From positions 1-33,029 of the forward strand of contig CAMQTN010000032.1 of assembly GCA_947037115.1 (NCBI GenBank): a stretch of DNA of 33,029 bases. The letters run 5' to 3'. The translations under genes and the position numbers were made by a program. Of the stretch, positions 17,609 through 24,930 are shown one piece after another. Each line of letters opens with the position of its first letter. Within the stretch, counting starts at the first letter, position 1. Origin of the DNA: an uncultured Lachnospiraceae bacterium. Lineage in GTDB: Bacteria; Bacillota; Clostridia; Lachnospirales; Lachnospiraceae. A model generated the notes under the pieces. It was not told the origin of the DNA. It searched no databases and saw nothing but the letters and a program-made list of their open reading frames with translations.

Positions 17609-17642
17609 TAGGATAATATAAACTATACTTTATATTATCCTA
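17609..17642 (-). promoter_or_regulatory. perfect 14-bp inverted repeat operator over the ATPase promoter
   Basis: TAGGATAATATAAA (17609-17622) and its exact complement TTTATATTATCCTA (17629-17642) are separated by six bases. The repeat covers the -10 and, by distance, the transcription start falls in the central six bases. Because only one arm would be transcribed, it is more likely a protein-binding operator than an RNA hairpin. Confidence 0.7.
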
Positions 17643-17662
17643 ATTTTTCTTTTTTGTGTCAA
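17634..17662 (-). promoter_or_regulatory. sigma-A type promoter of the DUF4143 ATPase
   Basis: Minus-strand TTGACA (17662-17657), a 17-bp spacer and GATAAT (17639-17634): a perfect -35 and five of six -10 bases at ideal spacing. The -10 is inside the left arm, in transcription direction, of the inverted repeat. Confidence 0.8.
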
Positions 17663-17695
17663 GTATATGCCAAAAAGGAAGGCACATCACAAAGG

Positions 17696-17722
17696 ATCCG
17701 TATCCGCCATCCGGACACGGAT
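17696..17722 (-). terminator. possible terminator after the lar/nickel operon
   Basis: ATCCGTATCCG (17696-17706) and CGGACACGGAT (17712-17722) form an 11-bp stem with one wobble and a five-base loop, ten bases after the last permease stop. The minus-strand transcript continues CCTTT and, later, CCTTTTT, so the U tract is weak. It may be a leaky terminator or an mRNA 3' end stabiliser. Confidence 0.5.
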
Positions 17723-17731
17723 TTACAGGGG

Positions 17732-18547
17732 CTACAAATTACTGTGTCTTTTACTGCCGCTCTTTCTCATATAATTTCCCAGATTCGTCAGGCACAGAAG
17801 CGTCACCAAAAGAAAGACGCCCGGAATCAAAACCGTCCACCAGGAACGGGTAATCAGTGCGTTTTCCGACAAAGAAAGCATACTGCCCCAGGAGATCACC
17901 TCCACAGGAAGGCCGATTCCCATAAAACTTAAGGTGGATTCCGCCACAATGGCGCTTCTCACATTCATAACCGCCATAAAGAGAATGGACGGAATAAAAT
18001 TGGGGGCCAGATGGCGGCACAGAATATGAAAGAAACCACCGCCCAGGCATCTGGCCGCCAGCACATAATCCATATTTTTTAACTGCAAAACCTCCGTCCG
18101 CACCACTCTGGCCATGCTCATCCAGCCTGTCAGGCCAATCACCACTGCCAGACCGATCACACTCGAGCCGCCGAGAACCGCCTGCAAAAAAACAGTGAGC
18201 AGAAGGCCCGGCACGCTGAGAACAATATCCGTCAGCCCCATCATTGCGCCGTCTATCCATGCCGGCGCGCATCCGCTTACGCTGCCCACAAGAACCGCAA
18301 CCGCCGTGGAAATGAGAGTGGCCAAAAAGCCGATGAAAAGCGAAACCCTGCCGCCGTGCCAGATCATAGAAAAGACGTCCCGCCCCATGGCGTCCGTACC
18401 GAAAAAAAAGGCCCGGCAGGGAGCAGTATTGCTGTTAGCCAGATCCATATAGGCCGGATCTTTTGTCATAACAGCTCCACAGGCCAGACAGCCGGCAATT
18501 ACCACTGTCAGTATAAACAGAGAAATTCCCGGAAATCTTTTCTTCAT
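17732..18547 (-). CDS. nickel/peptide-type ABC importer permease, second (NikC/OppC-like)
   Basis: 271-residue permease with an N-terminal helix, the family's FFFGTDAMGRDVFSMIWHG segment (about 48-66) and five further helices. The EAA-type loop (about 165-185) reads YVLAARCLGGGFFHILCRHL. It forms the membrane channel with the NikB-like protein. The start is ATG at 18547, which shares its A with the TGA stop of the previous gene, and GGAGG lies ten bases upstream. It is the last gene of the lar operon; a hairpin follows. Ni2+ transport is inferred from the lar genes, because NikC and OppC/DppC proteins cannot be told apart by these motifs alone. Confidence 0.87.
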   Translation of the reverse strand: MKKRFPGISLFILTVVIAGCLACGAVMTKDPAYMDLANSNTAPCRAFFFGTDAMGRDVFSMIWHGGRVSLFIGFLATLISTAVAVLVGSVSGCAPAWIDGAMMGLTDIVLSVPGLLLTVFLQAVLGGSSVIGLAVVIGLTGWMSMARVVRTEVLQLKNMDYVLAARCLGGGFFHILCRHLAPNFIPSILFMAVMNVRSAIVAESTLSFMGIGLPVEVISWGSMLSLSENALITRSWWTVLIPGVFLLVTLLCLTNLGNYMRKSGSKRHSNL

Positions 18548-19545
18548 CAGTCTTTCACCTCCTCTGACATACCCCCTGTCTTCAGGCCCATCCGCGGGTC
18601 AATCCGCTCGTTTATGACCTTTGCAAACATATTTCCGACAATAACCAGCCCGCCGGTCATAAGACTGATTAACATCAGCAGATTATAGTCCTGATATCTG
18701 GCGCTCTCGTAAGCCAGCGTCCCGATTCCGGGATAAGAAAAGACCGTTTCTGCCACATAAGTGCCGCCCAAAATATGGGGCAGGGCAATCGCCATCATGC
18801 TCAGATAGGAGGGCATGGCATTTCTCAGACAATGCCGGTACAGCACCTGTTTTCCCGACAGCCCTTTCATTCTCGCCAGAAGCACATAGTCTGCCCGCGT
18901 CTCCTCCAACAGTCTGTTGCGCACCAGATAGGCATAATACCAAAGGTGCCCAAGCACCACCACCGTAAGGGGCAGTACCAGATGCCGTACCCTGTCTGCA
19001 AGGCTTCCCTCCATCCCCACAGAGTAGGCGCCGGAACTTGGCAGCCACCCCAGCCATACCGAGAATACCAGAATCAAAAGCAAAGACAGCCAGAATTCAG
19101 GAATACAGCTTGTGACCGTGCCGATTCCGCAGACCACCCGATCTGCCCACTTATCCTCCCGCCATGCACAAAAAAGCCCGAGAAGAAGCGCCACACCAAA
19201 AATAATGACAAATCCGAGGCCGCCCAGAAGCAGGGTGTTTCCGATCCGCCCGGCTATCACTTCCTTCACATCCGTTTTATATTTATAGGAAATGCCAAAA
19301 TCGCCGCGAACCGCTCCCTGAAACCATCTCGCATACTGCACGGGAAGCGGTTCATGCAAACCGAGTCTTTCCCTCGCCTCTTCCTGTTCCTGCGGGCCCA
19401 TCTTTTCCACCTGGTCCCCGTAATAAGAATAGAGCGGATCGCCCGGGGCCAGTCTTGACATGGTAAACACCAGAACAGACAAAAGAAATATACTCAGTAA
19501 AAGTTTGCCCAATTCATGGATGATTGTTATGTATGATTTTCTCAA
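18547..19545 (-). CDS. nickel/peptide-type ABC importer permease, first (NikB/OppB-like)
   Basis: 332-residue permease with the OppB/NikB pattern: N-terminal helix, SRLAPGDPLYSYYG (about 30-43), a periplasmic loop with ARERLGLHEPLPVQYARW, then five helices. The coupling segment is DYVLLARMKGLSGKQVLYRHCLRNA. It is read from a TTG start at 19545, supported by GGAGGAG six bases upstream, giving a 32-base overlap with the ATPase gene. The low-efficiency start plus coupling probably sets subunit ratios. Paired with the NikC-like permease it makes the channel. Confidence 0.87.
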   Translation of the reverse strand: MRKSYITIIHELGKLLLSIFLLSVLVFTMSRLAPGDPLYSYYGDQVEKMGPQEQEEARERLGLHEPLPVQYARWFQGAVRGDFGISYKYKTDVKEVIAGRIGNTLLLGGLGFVIIFGVALLLGLFCAWREDKWADRVVCGIGTVTSCIPEFWLSLLLILVFSVWLGWLPSSGAYSVGMEGSLADRVRHLVLPLTVVVLGHLWYYAYLVRNRLLEETRADYVLLARMKGLSGKQVLYRHCLRNAMPSYLSMMAIALPHILGGTYVAETVFSYPGIGTLAYESARYQDYNLLMLISLMTGGLVIVGNMFAKVINERIDPRMGLKTGGMSEEVKD

Positions 19546-20272
19546 AGATCTCCTCCGCGTCCCCGATCCTGTAAATTTCCCCGCCGCGCATCAAAGCCGC
19601 CCGATCTGCCATCTTCGCCGCCACATAGGGGTTGTGCGTGATAAGGATGACGGCCATCCCCAGCTTCCTGCGCAGTTCCAGAAGCAGCTCCAAAATCTGT
19701 TCCTGTACCCCCGCGTCGAGAGAGGTCGTCGGCTCATCCGCAAAAAGCACCGACGGCTTCGCTGCCAGCGCGATGGCAATCACGCACCGCTGCGCCATGC
19801 CTCCTGAAAAATGGATGGGATACTGCCCAGCTCTCTCCCCGGGGCGGTCCAGCCCCACCAGCTCCATCAGTTCTGTCACTCTGCTTTTCAGATCTTTTCG
19901 GGAAATCCCCGGCTGCCGCAGACGCACCGCCTCAGCAATCTGCTCCCCCACGCTCATGCAGGGATTCAGGGCCGTCATAGGATTTTGAAATACCATGGAA
20001 AAGGAATTGCCCCGTAGCTTTTGCATCTCCTTTTCCGAATAGTCCGTGATCTCTTTTCCCTGAAAGAATATTTGTCCCGTTTTCACCTTTGCAATGTCCG
20101 GCAGGAGTTTTACAATACTCTTGCACAGAACGCTCTTCCCGCAGCCGGTGTCTCCCATAATCACCAGAATTTCTCCCGCTCGCAGGGAAAAACTGACATT
20201 TTTTACAGCTTCGATCTCACCTGACTGCCTGTAGAAACTGACCGACAGGTTTTTCACCGTAAGCACATCCAT
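19514..20272 (-). CDS. ABC importer ATP-binding protein (NikD/OppD-like)
   Basis: 252-residue ATPase: Walker A GDTGCGKS near residue 40, Q-loop MVFQNPMTALNP, signature FSGGMAQR, Walker B VLFADEPTTSLD and an ITHN H-loop. It ends soon after the core and lacks the long C-terminal oligopeptide-transporter tail, as in NikD. The ATG at 20272 follows GGAGGATGG; the open frame to 20329 would overlap the binding protein. Importers of this family normally use two different ATPases. Only this one is encoded here, so it may form a homodimer or borrow a partner from elsewhere. Confidence 0.88.
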   Translation of the reverse strand: MDVLTVKNLSVSFYRQSGEIEAVKNVSFSLRAGEILVIMGDTGCGKSVLCKSIVKLLPDIAKVKTGQIFFQGKEITDYSEKEMQKLRGNSFSMVFQNPMTALNPCMSVGEQIAEAVRLRQPGISRKDLKSRVTELMELVGLDRPGERAGQYPIHFSGGMAQRCVIAIALAAKPSVLFADEPTTSLDAGVQEQILELLLELRRKLGMAVILITHNPYVAAKMADRAALMRGGEIYRIGDAEEIFEKIIHNNHP

Positions 20273-20306
20273 CTGTTTTCCATCCTCCAAACCACACGAA
20301 GACACG

Positions 20307-21869
20307 CTATTCAATCGTCCAGTCCTCAATATTCCAGAAGATACCCACGCCGTGATGTCCCATCACCGTATCCGGAGAAATGCCGTGAATCGAAGCGTCA
20401 GCCACATAGTTTGCGTCGATATAGCAGATAAAAGCATAGGCCGGGTCTTTCGCCAGTTCCTCCTGAAACCTGTCATATGCCGCCGCCCGCACTTTGGGAT
20501 CGTCGGATTGTCTGGCCTCGATCAGATACCGGTCCACCGCCTGATTAGAATAACCGCTGTAGTTTGCGCCCTTGCCTGTGCCAAACACCTTATAGGTATG
20601 GTCGTCCGCGTCAAAGGGGCTTCCCCAGCCGATCAGATACGCCATCTGGCTTTCCCAGTCTATCTGCGTGGGAATTTCCACCTTACAAGCTATCCCGATC
20701 TGACTGATCTGCTGTGCCGCCGCCTGCGCCATATCCGCACGCACCTGATCGCCCGCGCCAACGCTGATCACAAAGGACAGCTTTTCCCCATCTCTTTCAT
20801 AGACCCCGTCGTCGCCCATGACACAGCCTGCTGCCTCTAAAATCTCTCTGGCTTTTTGGGGATTATAATCATAATGCTCCACCTCTTCATTATTATAAAC
20901 ATTGCGCTGCAAAGGCCCATAGGCGGGCATCCCCTGCCCCAGGATCACCGCGTCTATGATGGCCTGCCTGTCGATCGCATAGCAGACCGCCGGAATGATA
21001 TCCCGGTTTTTCTGCCAGAACTCGTTTTGGAAGTTAAACAGAATCCCCCTATAATCGGAAGTTTTCATATCATAACAGACATATCCCTCCCGATCCGCAA
21101 AGGACTGCGCCGCCTTCGGCGTAAGCAGGGCCAGATCCACCTCTCCCGCTTCCATCTGCAGGGCCCTGGCATTGTCGTTGGCAACAATTTTAAAGATCAC
21201 ACGGTCAATATGGGGCGCGCCCCGGAAATAATCGTCGTTCTTCACAAGGACAATGGACTGCCCCGCATCCCAGCTCTCCAGCTTATACGGCCCCGTTCCC
21301 ACAGGACTGCGGAAAAAGGGCGACTCCTGCATGTTCTCGCCTTCCAGCAGATGTTCCGGCAGAACCGGCATAGTCATATAGTCCAGAAATGCCACATTCG
21401 GCGCCGCCAGACGGAAGGCGACAGTCTCTTCGTCCACAACCGTAATCTCCTCCACGTCCTCGTAATTTGGCGCGTTCTCAGATCCGTTTTCAGAGTCCAT
21501 AATCGTCTCAACCGTAAACTTTACATCCTCCGCCGTGAAAGGCTCGCCGTCATGCCATCTGACCCCTTCCTCCAAATGAAAGGTATAGGTGCATGTGGCC
21601 TCGTCAAACTCCCAGCTCTTTGCCAGAGCGGGAACAACTTTATTTTCTCCGTCATGGGCTGTAAGGCCGTCGAAAAGCAGGAGATTGATTTCTCCGTGTT
21701 CATCCATAGCCGGATTGATGCGGGTATAGTCTCCGCTGGCATAAACCAGCGTAACAGGGTCTTCCTGTCCGCTGCCTTCCTGCATCTGCCCCGCTGTCTC
21801 CGTTTTCCCACTACAGGCCGTACAAAGAATCACAGCCGCCACTCCAAGCAGGCATATCTCTTTTCTCAC
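20307..21869 (-). CDS. lipoprotein substrate-binding protein of the nickel/peptide class (SBP_bac_5)
   Basis: 520-residue extracellular binding lipoprotein. The signal peptide ends at a lipobox-like CTAC, with C19 as the lipidated residue; a cysteine replaces the usual leucine at -3. The mature part has the family hallmarks LAKSWEFDEATCTYTFHLEEGVRWHDGEPFTAEDV (split here at residues about 83-117) and VGTGPYKLESWD. A GHHG pair near the C-terminus could help bind metal, as histidines do in NikA/CntA proteins. The GTG start overlaps the larC stop by four bases (GTGA), with GGAGG upstream. The tight link to larC makes nickel the favoured ligand; a peptide or metallophore is the alternative. Confidence 0.85.
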   Translation of the reverse strand: MRKEICLLGVAAVILCTACSGKTETAGQMQEGSGQEDPVTLVYASGDYTRINPAMDEHGEINLLLFDGLTAHDGENKVVPALAKSWEFDEATCTYTFHLEEGVRWHDGEPFTAEDVKFTVETIMDSENGSENAPNYEDVEEITVVDEETVAFRLAAPNVAFLDYMTMPVLPEHLLEGENMQESPFFRSPVGTGPYKLESWDAGQSIVLVKNDDYFRGAPHIDRVIFKIVANDNARALQMEAGEVDLALLTPKAAQSFADREGYVCYDMKTSDYRGILFNFQNEFWQKNRDIIPAVCYAIDRQAIIDAVILGQGMPAYGPLQRNVYNNEEVEHYDYNPQKAREILEAAGCVMGDDGVYERDGEKLSFVISVGAGDQVRADMAQAAAQQISQIGIACKVEIPTQIDWESQMAYLIGWGSPFDADDHTYKVFGTGKGANYSGYSNQAVDRYLIEARQSDDPKVRAAAYDRFQEELAKDPAYAFICYIDANYVADASIHGISPDTVMGHHGVGIFWNIEDWTIE

Positions 21870-23170
21870 TTTCCAAGTACCTCCATGACCTCCTGCATTG
21901 ACATTTCCCTCTCCGTAGCGATGCGCGCCAGATCCTCATATTCATATTTTTCTCTCGTCACACCGTAGCCTGCGGAAATCTTCTTTCTGATATCTCCAAA
22001 GGGCGTCCGGACCGTCTCCACAGAACGCTTCAAAGTATATCTTCTGGAAATATTTTCTCTGACGCCGATGGTTGTGGTATGCTTGAAAATCAACGCCGCC
22101 ATCTCATCCTTTTTCTCCTCTCTGCACATAACATGAATCACAATGCCCGGCCTGGACTTCTTCATTCCCGCCGGAGTCGTATACACCTCCAGCGCTCCCG
22201 CCGCGAAGAACGCCTCCATAGCATAGCCCACCGCCTCCGCGGTCATATCATCCACATTGCAGGAAAGTTCCGCCACTGTATCGCCAGCCTCTCTGGTCTC
22301 TCCGAGAAGAGCGCGCACACAGTTTGCCGCCGGAAAATCCTTCTTACCCATACCATAACCGATCACGGATGTGCGCATCACAGGCATCGCACCAAAGCGG
22401 CTGGCAAAGTATTTCAACAGCGCAGCCCCTGTGGGGGTACAGAGCTCTCCCTGGATCTGACCGCCATAAATCGGTATGTCTTTCAATATATATGTCGTGG
22501 CGGGCGCGGGAACCGGCAGGATGCCGTGGGCACACTTCACCTGTCCGCTGCCCACATGCACGGGGGACACAATGACCTGATCCGGCGCCAGTCTGTCCAT
22601 CAGGATGCAGACCGCCGCGACATCCGCCACCGCATCCATGGTGCCCACCTCGTGAAAATGAATCTCCGTGACAGGCACACCGTGCACATGACTTTCCGCC
22701 TGCGCAATCAGTCCGAACACAGCCAGAATATCCTTCCTGATTCTCTCGGACACAGGTAGATCCATTACAATACGCCCGATCTCGCGCATACCACTGTGAT
22801 GGTGGTGATGCCCGTGATCGTGCCCTTCTTCATGATGGTGCTCATGGTCGTGCCCTTCTTCATGATGATGCCCGTGGTCGTGCCCTTCTTCATGATGCTC
22901 TTCCCCGTGACCATGTTCATGTTCATGCTCATGAACATGCCCGCCCTCATGCATCTTTTCCGACTCCTCTTGGCCATGAACCTTCACCGAAATATGGGTT
23001 CCTCTGATGCCGCACTTGCCCGCCGCCTCGCACACAAACGTCACCCCCGGAATCCCAAGGCCGTTCAACTCCTCCACCGCTTTTTCCCTCTCCGGCAGAA
23101 TTTCCAATAAAGCCGCGGTCAGCATATCCCCCGCCGCGCCCATGCTACAATCCAAATACAAAGTTTTCAT
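21866..23170 (-). CDS. larC: LarC, nickel insertase for the nickel-pincer nucleotide cofactor
   Basis: 434-residue CTP-dependent cyclometallase (pyridinium-3,5-bisthiocarboxylate mononucleotide nickel chelatase) that places Ni into the NPN cofactor of lactate racemase-like enzymes. The N-terminal YLDCSMGAAGDMLTAALLE, the FHEVGTMDAVADV segment and CTPTGAALL are diagnostic. A histidine-rich insert of about 50 residues (74-125) contains three 10-residue units of the EEGHDH(G/E)HHH type and should bind or store nickel. The frame is continuous, unlike Lactiplantibacillus plantarum, where larC is split and joined by ribosomal frameshifting. ATG at 23170 has AAAGG eight bases upstream. The importer genes follow directly, overlapping by four bases. 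Confidence 0.95.
   Translation of the reverse strand: MKTLYLDCSMGAAGDMLTAALLEILPEREKAVEELNGLGIPGVTFVCEAAGKCGIRGTHISVKVHGQEESEKMHEGGHVHEHEHEHGHGEEHHEEGHDHGHHHEEGHDHEHHHEEGHDHGHHHHHSGMREIGRIVMDLPVSERIRKDILAVFGLIAQAESHVHGVPVTEIHFHEVGTMDAVADVAAVCILMDRLAPDQVIVSPVHVGSGQVKCAHGILPVPAPATTYILKDIPIYGGQIQGELCTPTGAALLKYFASRFGAMPVMRTSVIGYGMGKKDFPAANCVRALLGETREAGDTVAELSCNVDDMTAEAVGYAMEAFFAAGALEVYTTPAGMKKSRPGIVIHVMCREEKKDEMAALIFKHTTTIGVRENISRRYTLKRSVETVRTPFGDIRKKISAGYGVTREKYEYEDLARIATEREMSMQEVMEVLGK
22791..22900. repeat. 30-bp in-frame tandem repeat encoding the LarC histidine-rich insert
   Basis: The block TGCCCTTCTTCATGATG (plus strand) starts at 22821, 22851 and 22881, an exact 30-bp period, with a related fourth part toward 22791. 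On the coding strand each unit gives ten residues rich in His, Glu and Asp. Such repeats are prone to gain or loss by slippage, so copy number may vary between strains. Confidence 0.85.
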
Positions 23171-23219
23171 ATCCTGTCCTTTCTATGAGTCTCATCCTAT
23201 AGCAGGATGTTTTTAGAAG

Positions 23220-23963
23220 TTATCTTACACGGTTGATCATACTCGCCAGATACCCTGCCCCGAATCCATTGTCGATATTCACCACGGAAACACCGCTTGC
23301 ACAGGAATTTAACATGGACAGGAGCGCGGAAACGCCGTTCATGGACGCGCCGTACCCCACGCTGGTGGGCACTGCAATCACCGGGCAGTCCGCCAGCCCG
23401 CCGATCACGCTGGCAAGCGCTCCCTCCATACCTGCAATGGCAATAATCACCGACGCATCCATAATCTCATCCATGTGGGACAGCAGTCTGTGAAGTCCCG
23501 CCACGCCCACATCATAAAGACGCACCACCTCATTGCCGTGCACCTCGGCGGTGAGCGCCGCCTCCTCAGCTACCGGGATATCCGAAGTTCCCCCGGTGGC
23601 AACCACAATTTTTCCGATCCCGTCCGGCTCCGGCATCTTTCCGACGATACCGATTCTGGCCTCCTCATAATAGGTCATCTCCTGTGTTTTTTTCACCTTC
23701 TTTGCTTTCTTTTTGGAAAGTCTGGTGATCAGAACCGTCTCCTGCCCGTTCTTTTTCATGCTGTCAATGATACCTGCAATCTGTTCTGCCTTTTTCCCCG
23801 AGCCGAAAATCACCTCCGGTGCGCCCTGTCTGACTTCCCTGTGCAGATCCACCTTCGCATACCCAATATCCTCAAAAGGCTTTCTCTTGATGGAAAGAAG
23901 CGCATCTTCCACGGAGAGCGCCCCGTCTCTCACCTGTTCCAATATCTTTTTGTAATCACTCAT
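23220..23963 (-). CDS. larB: LarB, NaAD carboxylase/hydrolase of NPN cofactor synthesis
   Basis: 247-residue PurE-like enzyme that carboxylates the pyridinium ring of nicotinic acid adenine dinucleotide and releases AMP, the first step to the nickel-pincer nucleotide. The C-terminal half shows the PurE-type segments VVATGGTSDIPVAEEA (about 122-137), AGMEGALASVIGGL and PVIAVPTSVGYGAS; the N-terminal 90 residues are the LarB-specific part (LSVEDALLSIKR, EVIFGSGK). It overlaps larE by four bases (ATGA) and is 49 bases before larC. GAGGCGA before the ATG supports the start. Confidence 0.95.
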   Translation of the reverse strand: MSDYKKILEQVRDGALSVEDALLSIKRKPFEDIGYAKVDLHREVRQGAPEVIFGSGKKAEQIAGIIDSMKKNGQETVLITRLSKKKAKKVKKTQEMTYYEEARIGIVGKMPEPDGIGKIVVATGGTSDIPVAEEAALTAEVHGNEVVRLYDVGVAGLHRLLSHMDEIMDASVIIAIAGMEGALASVIGGLADCPVIAVPTSVGYGASMNGVSALLSMLNSCASGVSVVNIDNGFGAGYLASMINRVR

Positions 23964-24706
23964 CCTCTCGCCTCCATATCCAGTAAAACCGCATTATAAT
24001 ATTGTTTCAATTCCATTACGATTTCTTCCCTGTTCTCCAGAACCTTCCCAAACTGCTCTGCCGGAAACTGCAGCCTCGCCGACTCCCCCAACCGACGCAC
24101 CCGAAAATCTGTAAAACCCAGAGAAAACAGATAATCTTCCGCGGCTTCGGTGGCCGACAGCTTTTTCTTCGTAATGGGTTCCCCTGTGGGTATCCTTGTA
24201 GCCAGACATGCATAGGCCGGTTTACTCCATGTAAAAAGACCCGCCTCCTTCGACAAACCGCGGATTTTTTCCTTTGTCAGCCCACACTCCCTGAGAGGGG
24301 AACGCACCGAAAGTTCCCTGAGCGCCCGCATGCCCGGACGGTCCCCCTCCTCGTCGGAAGCATTTGTGCCATCCAGCAGAACCGTATATCCATCCTCTCT
24401 GGCCGCCTCAGCAATGGTGTGGAAAATCAGCTTTTTACAATGATAACAGCGGTCGCCCGGATTGTCCGCCACCGTCTGCAGGGCGAGAACATCCGCCTCC
24501 AGAATCCGCATATCCGCCGTAAGCTCTACCGCTAACCGTTTTGCATCCTCCAGCTCAAACTGCGGCTGGAACACACTTTTTACATAGTAGGCACGCACGT
24601 CCGCGCCCGCCGCCTTCGCCGCATACAACAGATAAGCCGAGTCTGCGCCGCCTGAAAAGGCCAATGCCACTTTCTTATTTTCCGAGAAAAATTCCGACAG
24701 TTCCAT
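23960..24706 (-). CDS. larE: LarE, sulfur transferase of NPN cofactor synthesis
   Basis: 248-residue PP-loop ATP pyrophosphatase that converts the LarB product to its bis-thiocarboxylate before nickel insertion. It has the PP-loop SGGADSAYL (18-26), the diagnostic NPGDRCYHCKK (82-92) and a single conserved cysteine, C167, in PAYACLATRIPTG. That cysteine position matches the sacrificial sulfur donor of the L. plantarum enzyme; the three-cysteine cluster of iron-sulfur-type LarE proteins is not evident. CGGAGGG is well placed before the ATG. It is the first gene of the seven-gene operon and follows a long structured leader. Its operon lacks larA. Confidence 0.95.
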   Translation of the reverse strand: MELSEFFSENKKVALAFSGGADSAYLLYAAKAAGADVRAYYVKSVFQPQFELEDAKRLAVELTADMRILEADVLALQTVADNPGDRCYHCKKLIFHTIAEAAREDGYTVLLDGTNASDEEGDRPGMRALRELSVRSPLRECGLTKEKIRGLSKEAGLFTWSKPAYACLATRIPTGEPITKKKLSATEAAEDYLFSLGFTDFRVRRLGESARLQFPAEQFGKVLENREEIVMELKQYYNAVLLDMEARG

Positions 24707-24736
24707 TCTGTTTTCCCTCCGTTCTGTTCAGGTTGG

Positions 24737-24842
24737 GCGTATAAGCAGACTCGATTCGCGCTGCTCGTCATAAATCATCACAGCCAGTCCTGCATGCAAG
24801 CATGCATCCTGTCTGTGCCGCTTTCTGACTCTGCTTATACGC
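24737..24842 (-). repeat. 106-nt element closed by a perfect 13-bp inverted repeat
   Basis: GCGTATAAGCAGA (24737-24749) and TCTGCTTATACGC (24830-24842) are exact complements. Inside lies a further hairpin TGCATG-CAAG-CATGCA (24791-24806) nested in CACAG...CTGTG (24779-24783, 24813-24817). It starts three bases after the terminator U tract and ends about 30 bases before larE. It could be an RNA junction, a processing site, or a DNA element; no target duplication was recognised. Confidence 0.6.
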
Positions 24843-24844
24843 GC

Positions 24845-24884
24845 AAAAAAAGGCACACCATTCCCCTTGGGGGAATCGTATACC
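24845..24884 (-). terminator. intrinsic terminator in the lar leader
   Basis: Core stem ATTCCCC/GGGGAAT (24876-24870 with 24866-24860, three-base loop) is extended by GGTATACG against GGTGTGCC (24884-24877 with 24859-24852; two G-U pairs and one mismatch), giving a stem of about 15 bp, followed by seven Us (24851-24845). It lies between the lar promoter and larE, so it can attenuate the operon, and it also ends the NlpC gene's transcript. Confidence 0.8.
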
Positions 24885-24930
24885 TTCCTGCGTATACCTG
24901 ATATCGGCTTCCTGCCTGACTGCTTTTAAA

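Larger units (their letters stand above)
24707..24925 (-). ncRNA. structured leader of the lar/nickel operon, candidate metal riboswitch
   Basis: About 220 nt of untranslated RNA runs from the predicted start near 24924 to larE. In transcript order: a small hairpin GGC-AGGAA-GCC (24916-24906); a palindromic pair GTATAC (24897-24892 and 24883-24878) whose loop is exactly GCAGGAAG; an intrinsic terminator (24884-24845); and a 13-bp stem closing a further domain (24842-24737). The second GTATAC can pair either with the first or with the terminator strand, so the two states exclude one another. This is the layout of a transcription-terminating riboswitch. Ligand and class are not proven; NiCo (czcD) RNAs are the first comparison to make. 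Confidence 0.5.

Noticed and set aside
20856..21968. 370-residue open frame on the plus strand
   Set aside because: It is antisense to the binding-protein gene, which has clear family motifs and a lipobox; composition is that of a shadow frame.
22791..22900. Possible CRISPR array from regular 30-bp repeats
   Set aside because: The units are contiguous, lie in frame inside larC and have no spacers.
22796..23110. Methionine/valine-rich frame resembling a membrane protein
   Set aside because: It is the complement of the His-rich repeats in larC; the pattern arises from CATCAT repeats read in reverse.
24016..24213. Small frames inside larE and its neighbours
   Set aside because: They are out-of-frame shadows of well-supported genes and lack ribosome binding sites.
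24737..24842. Insertion sequence with terminal inverted repeats
   Set aside because: At 106 bases with no transposase and no recognised target duplication it cannot be called an IS; kept only as a structured element.
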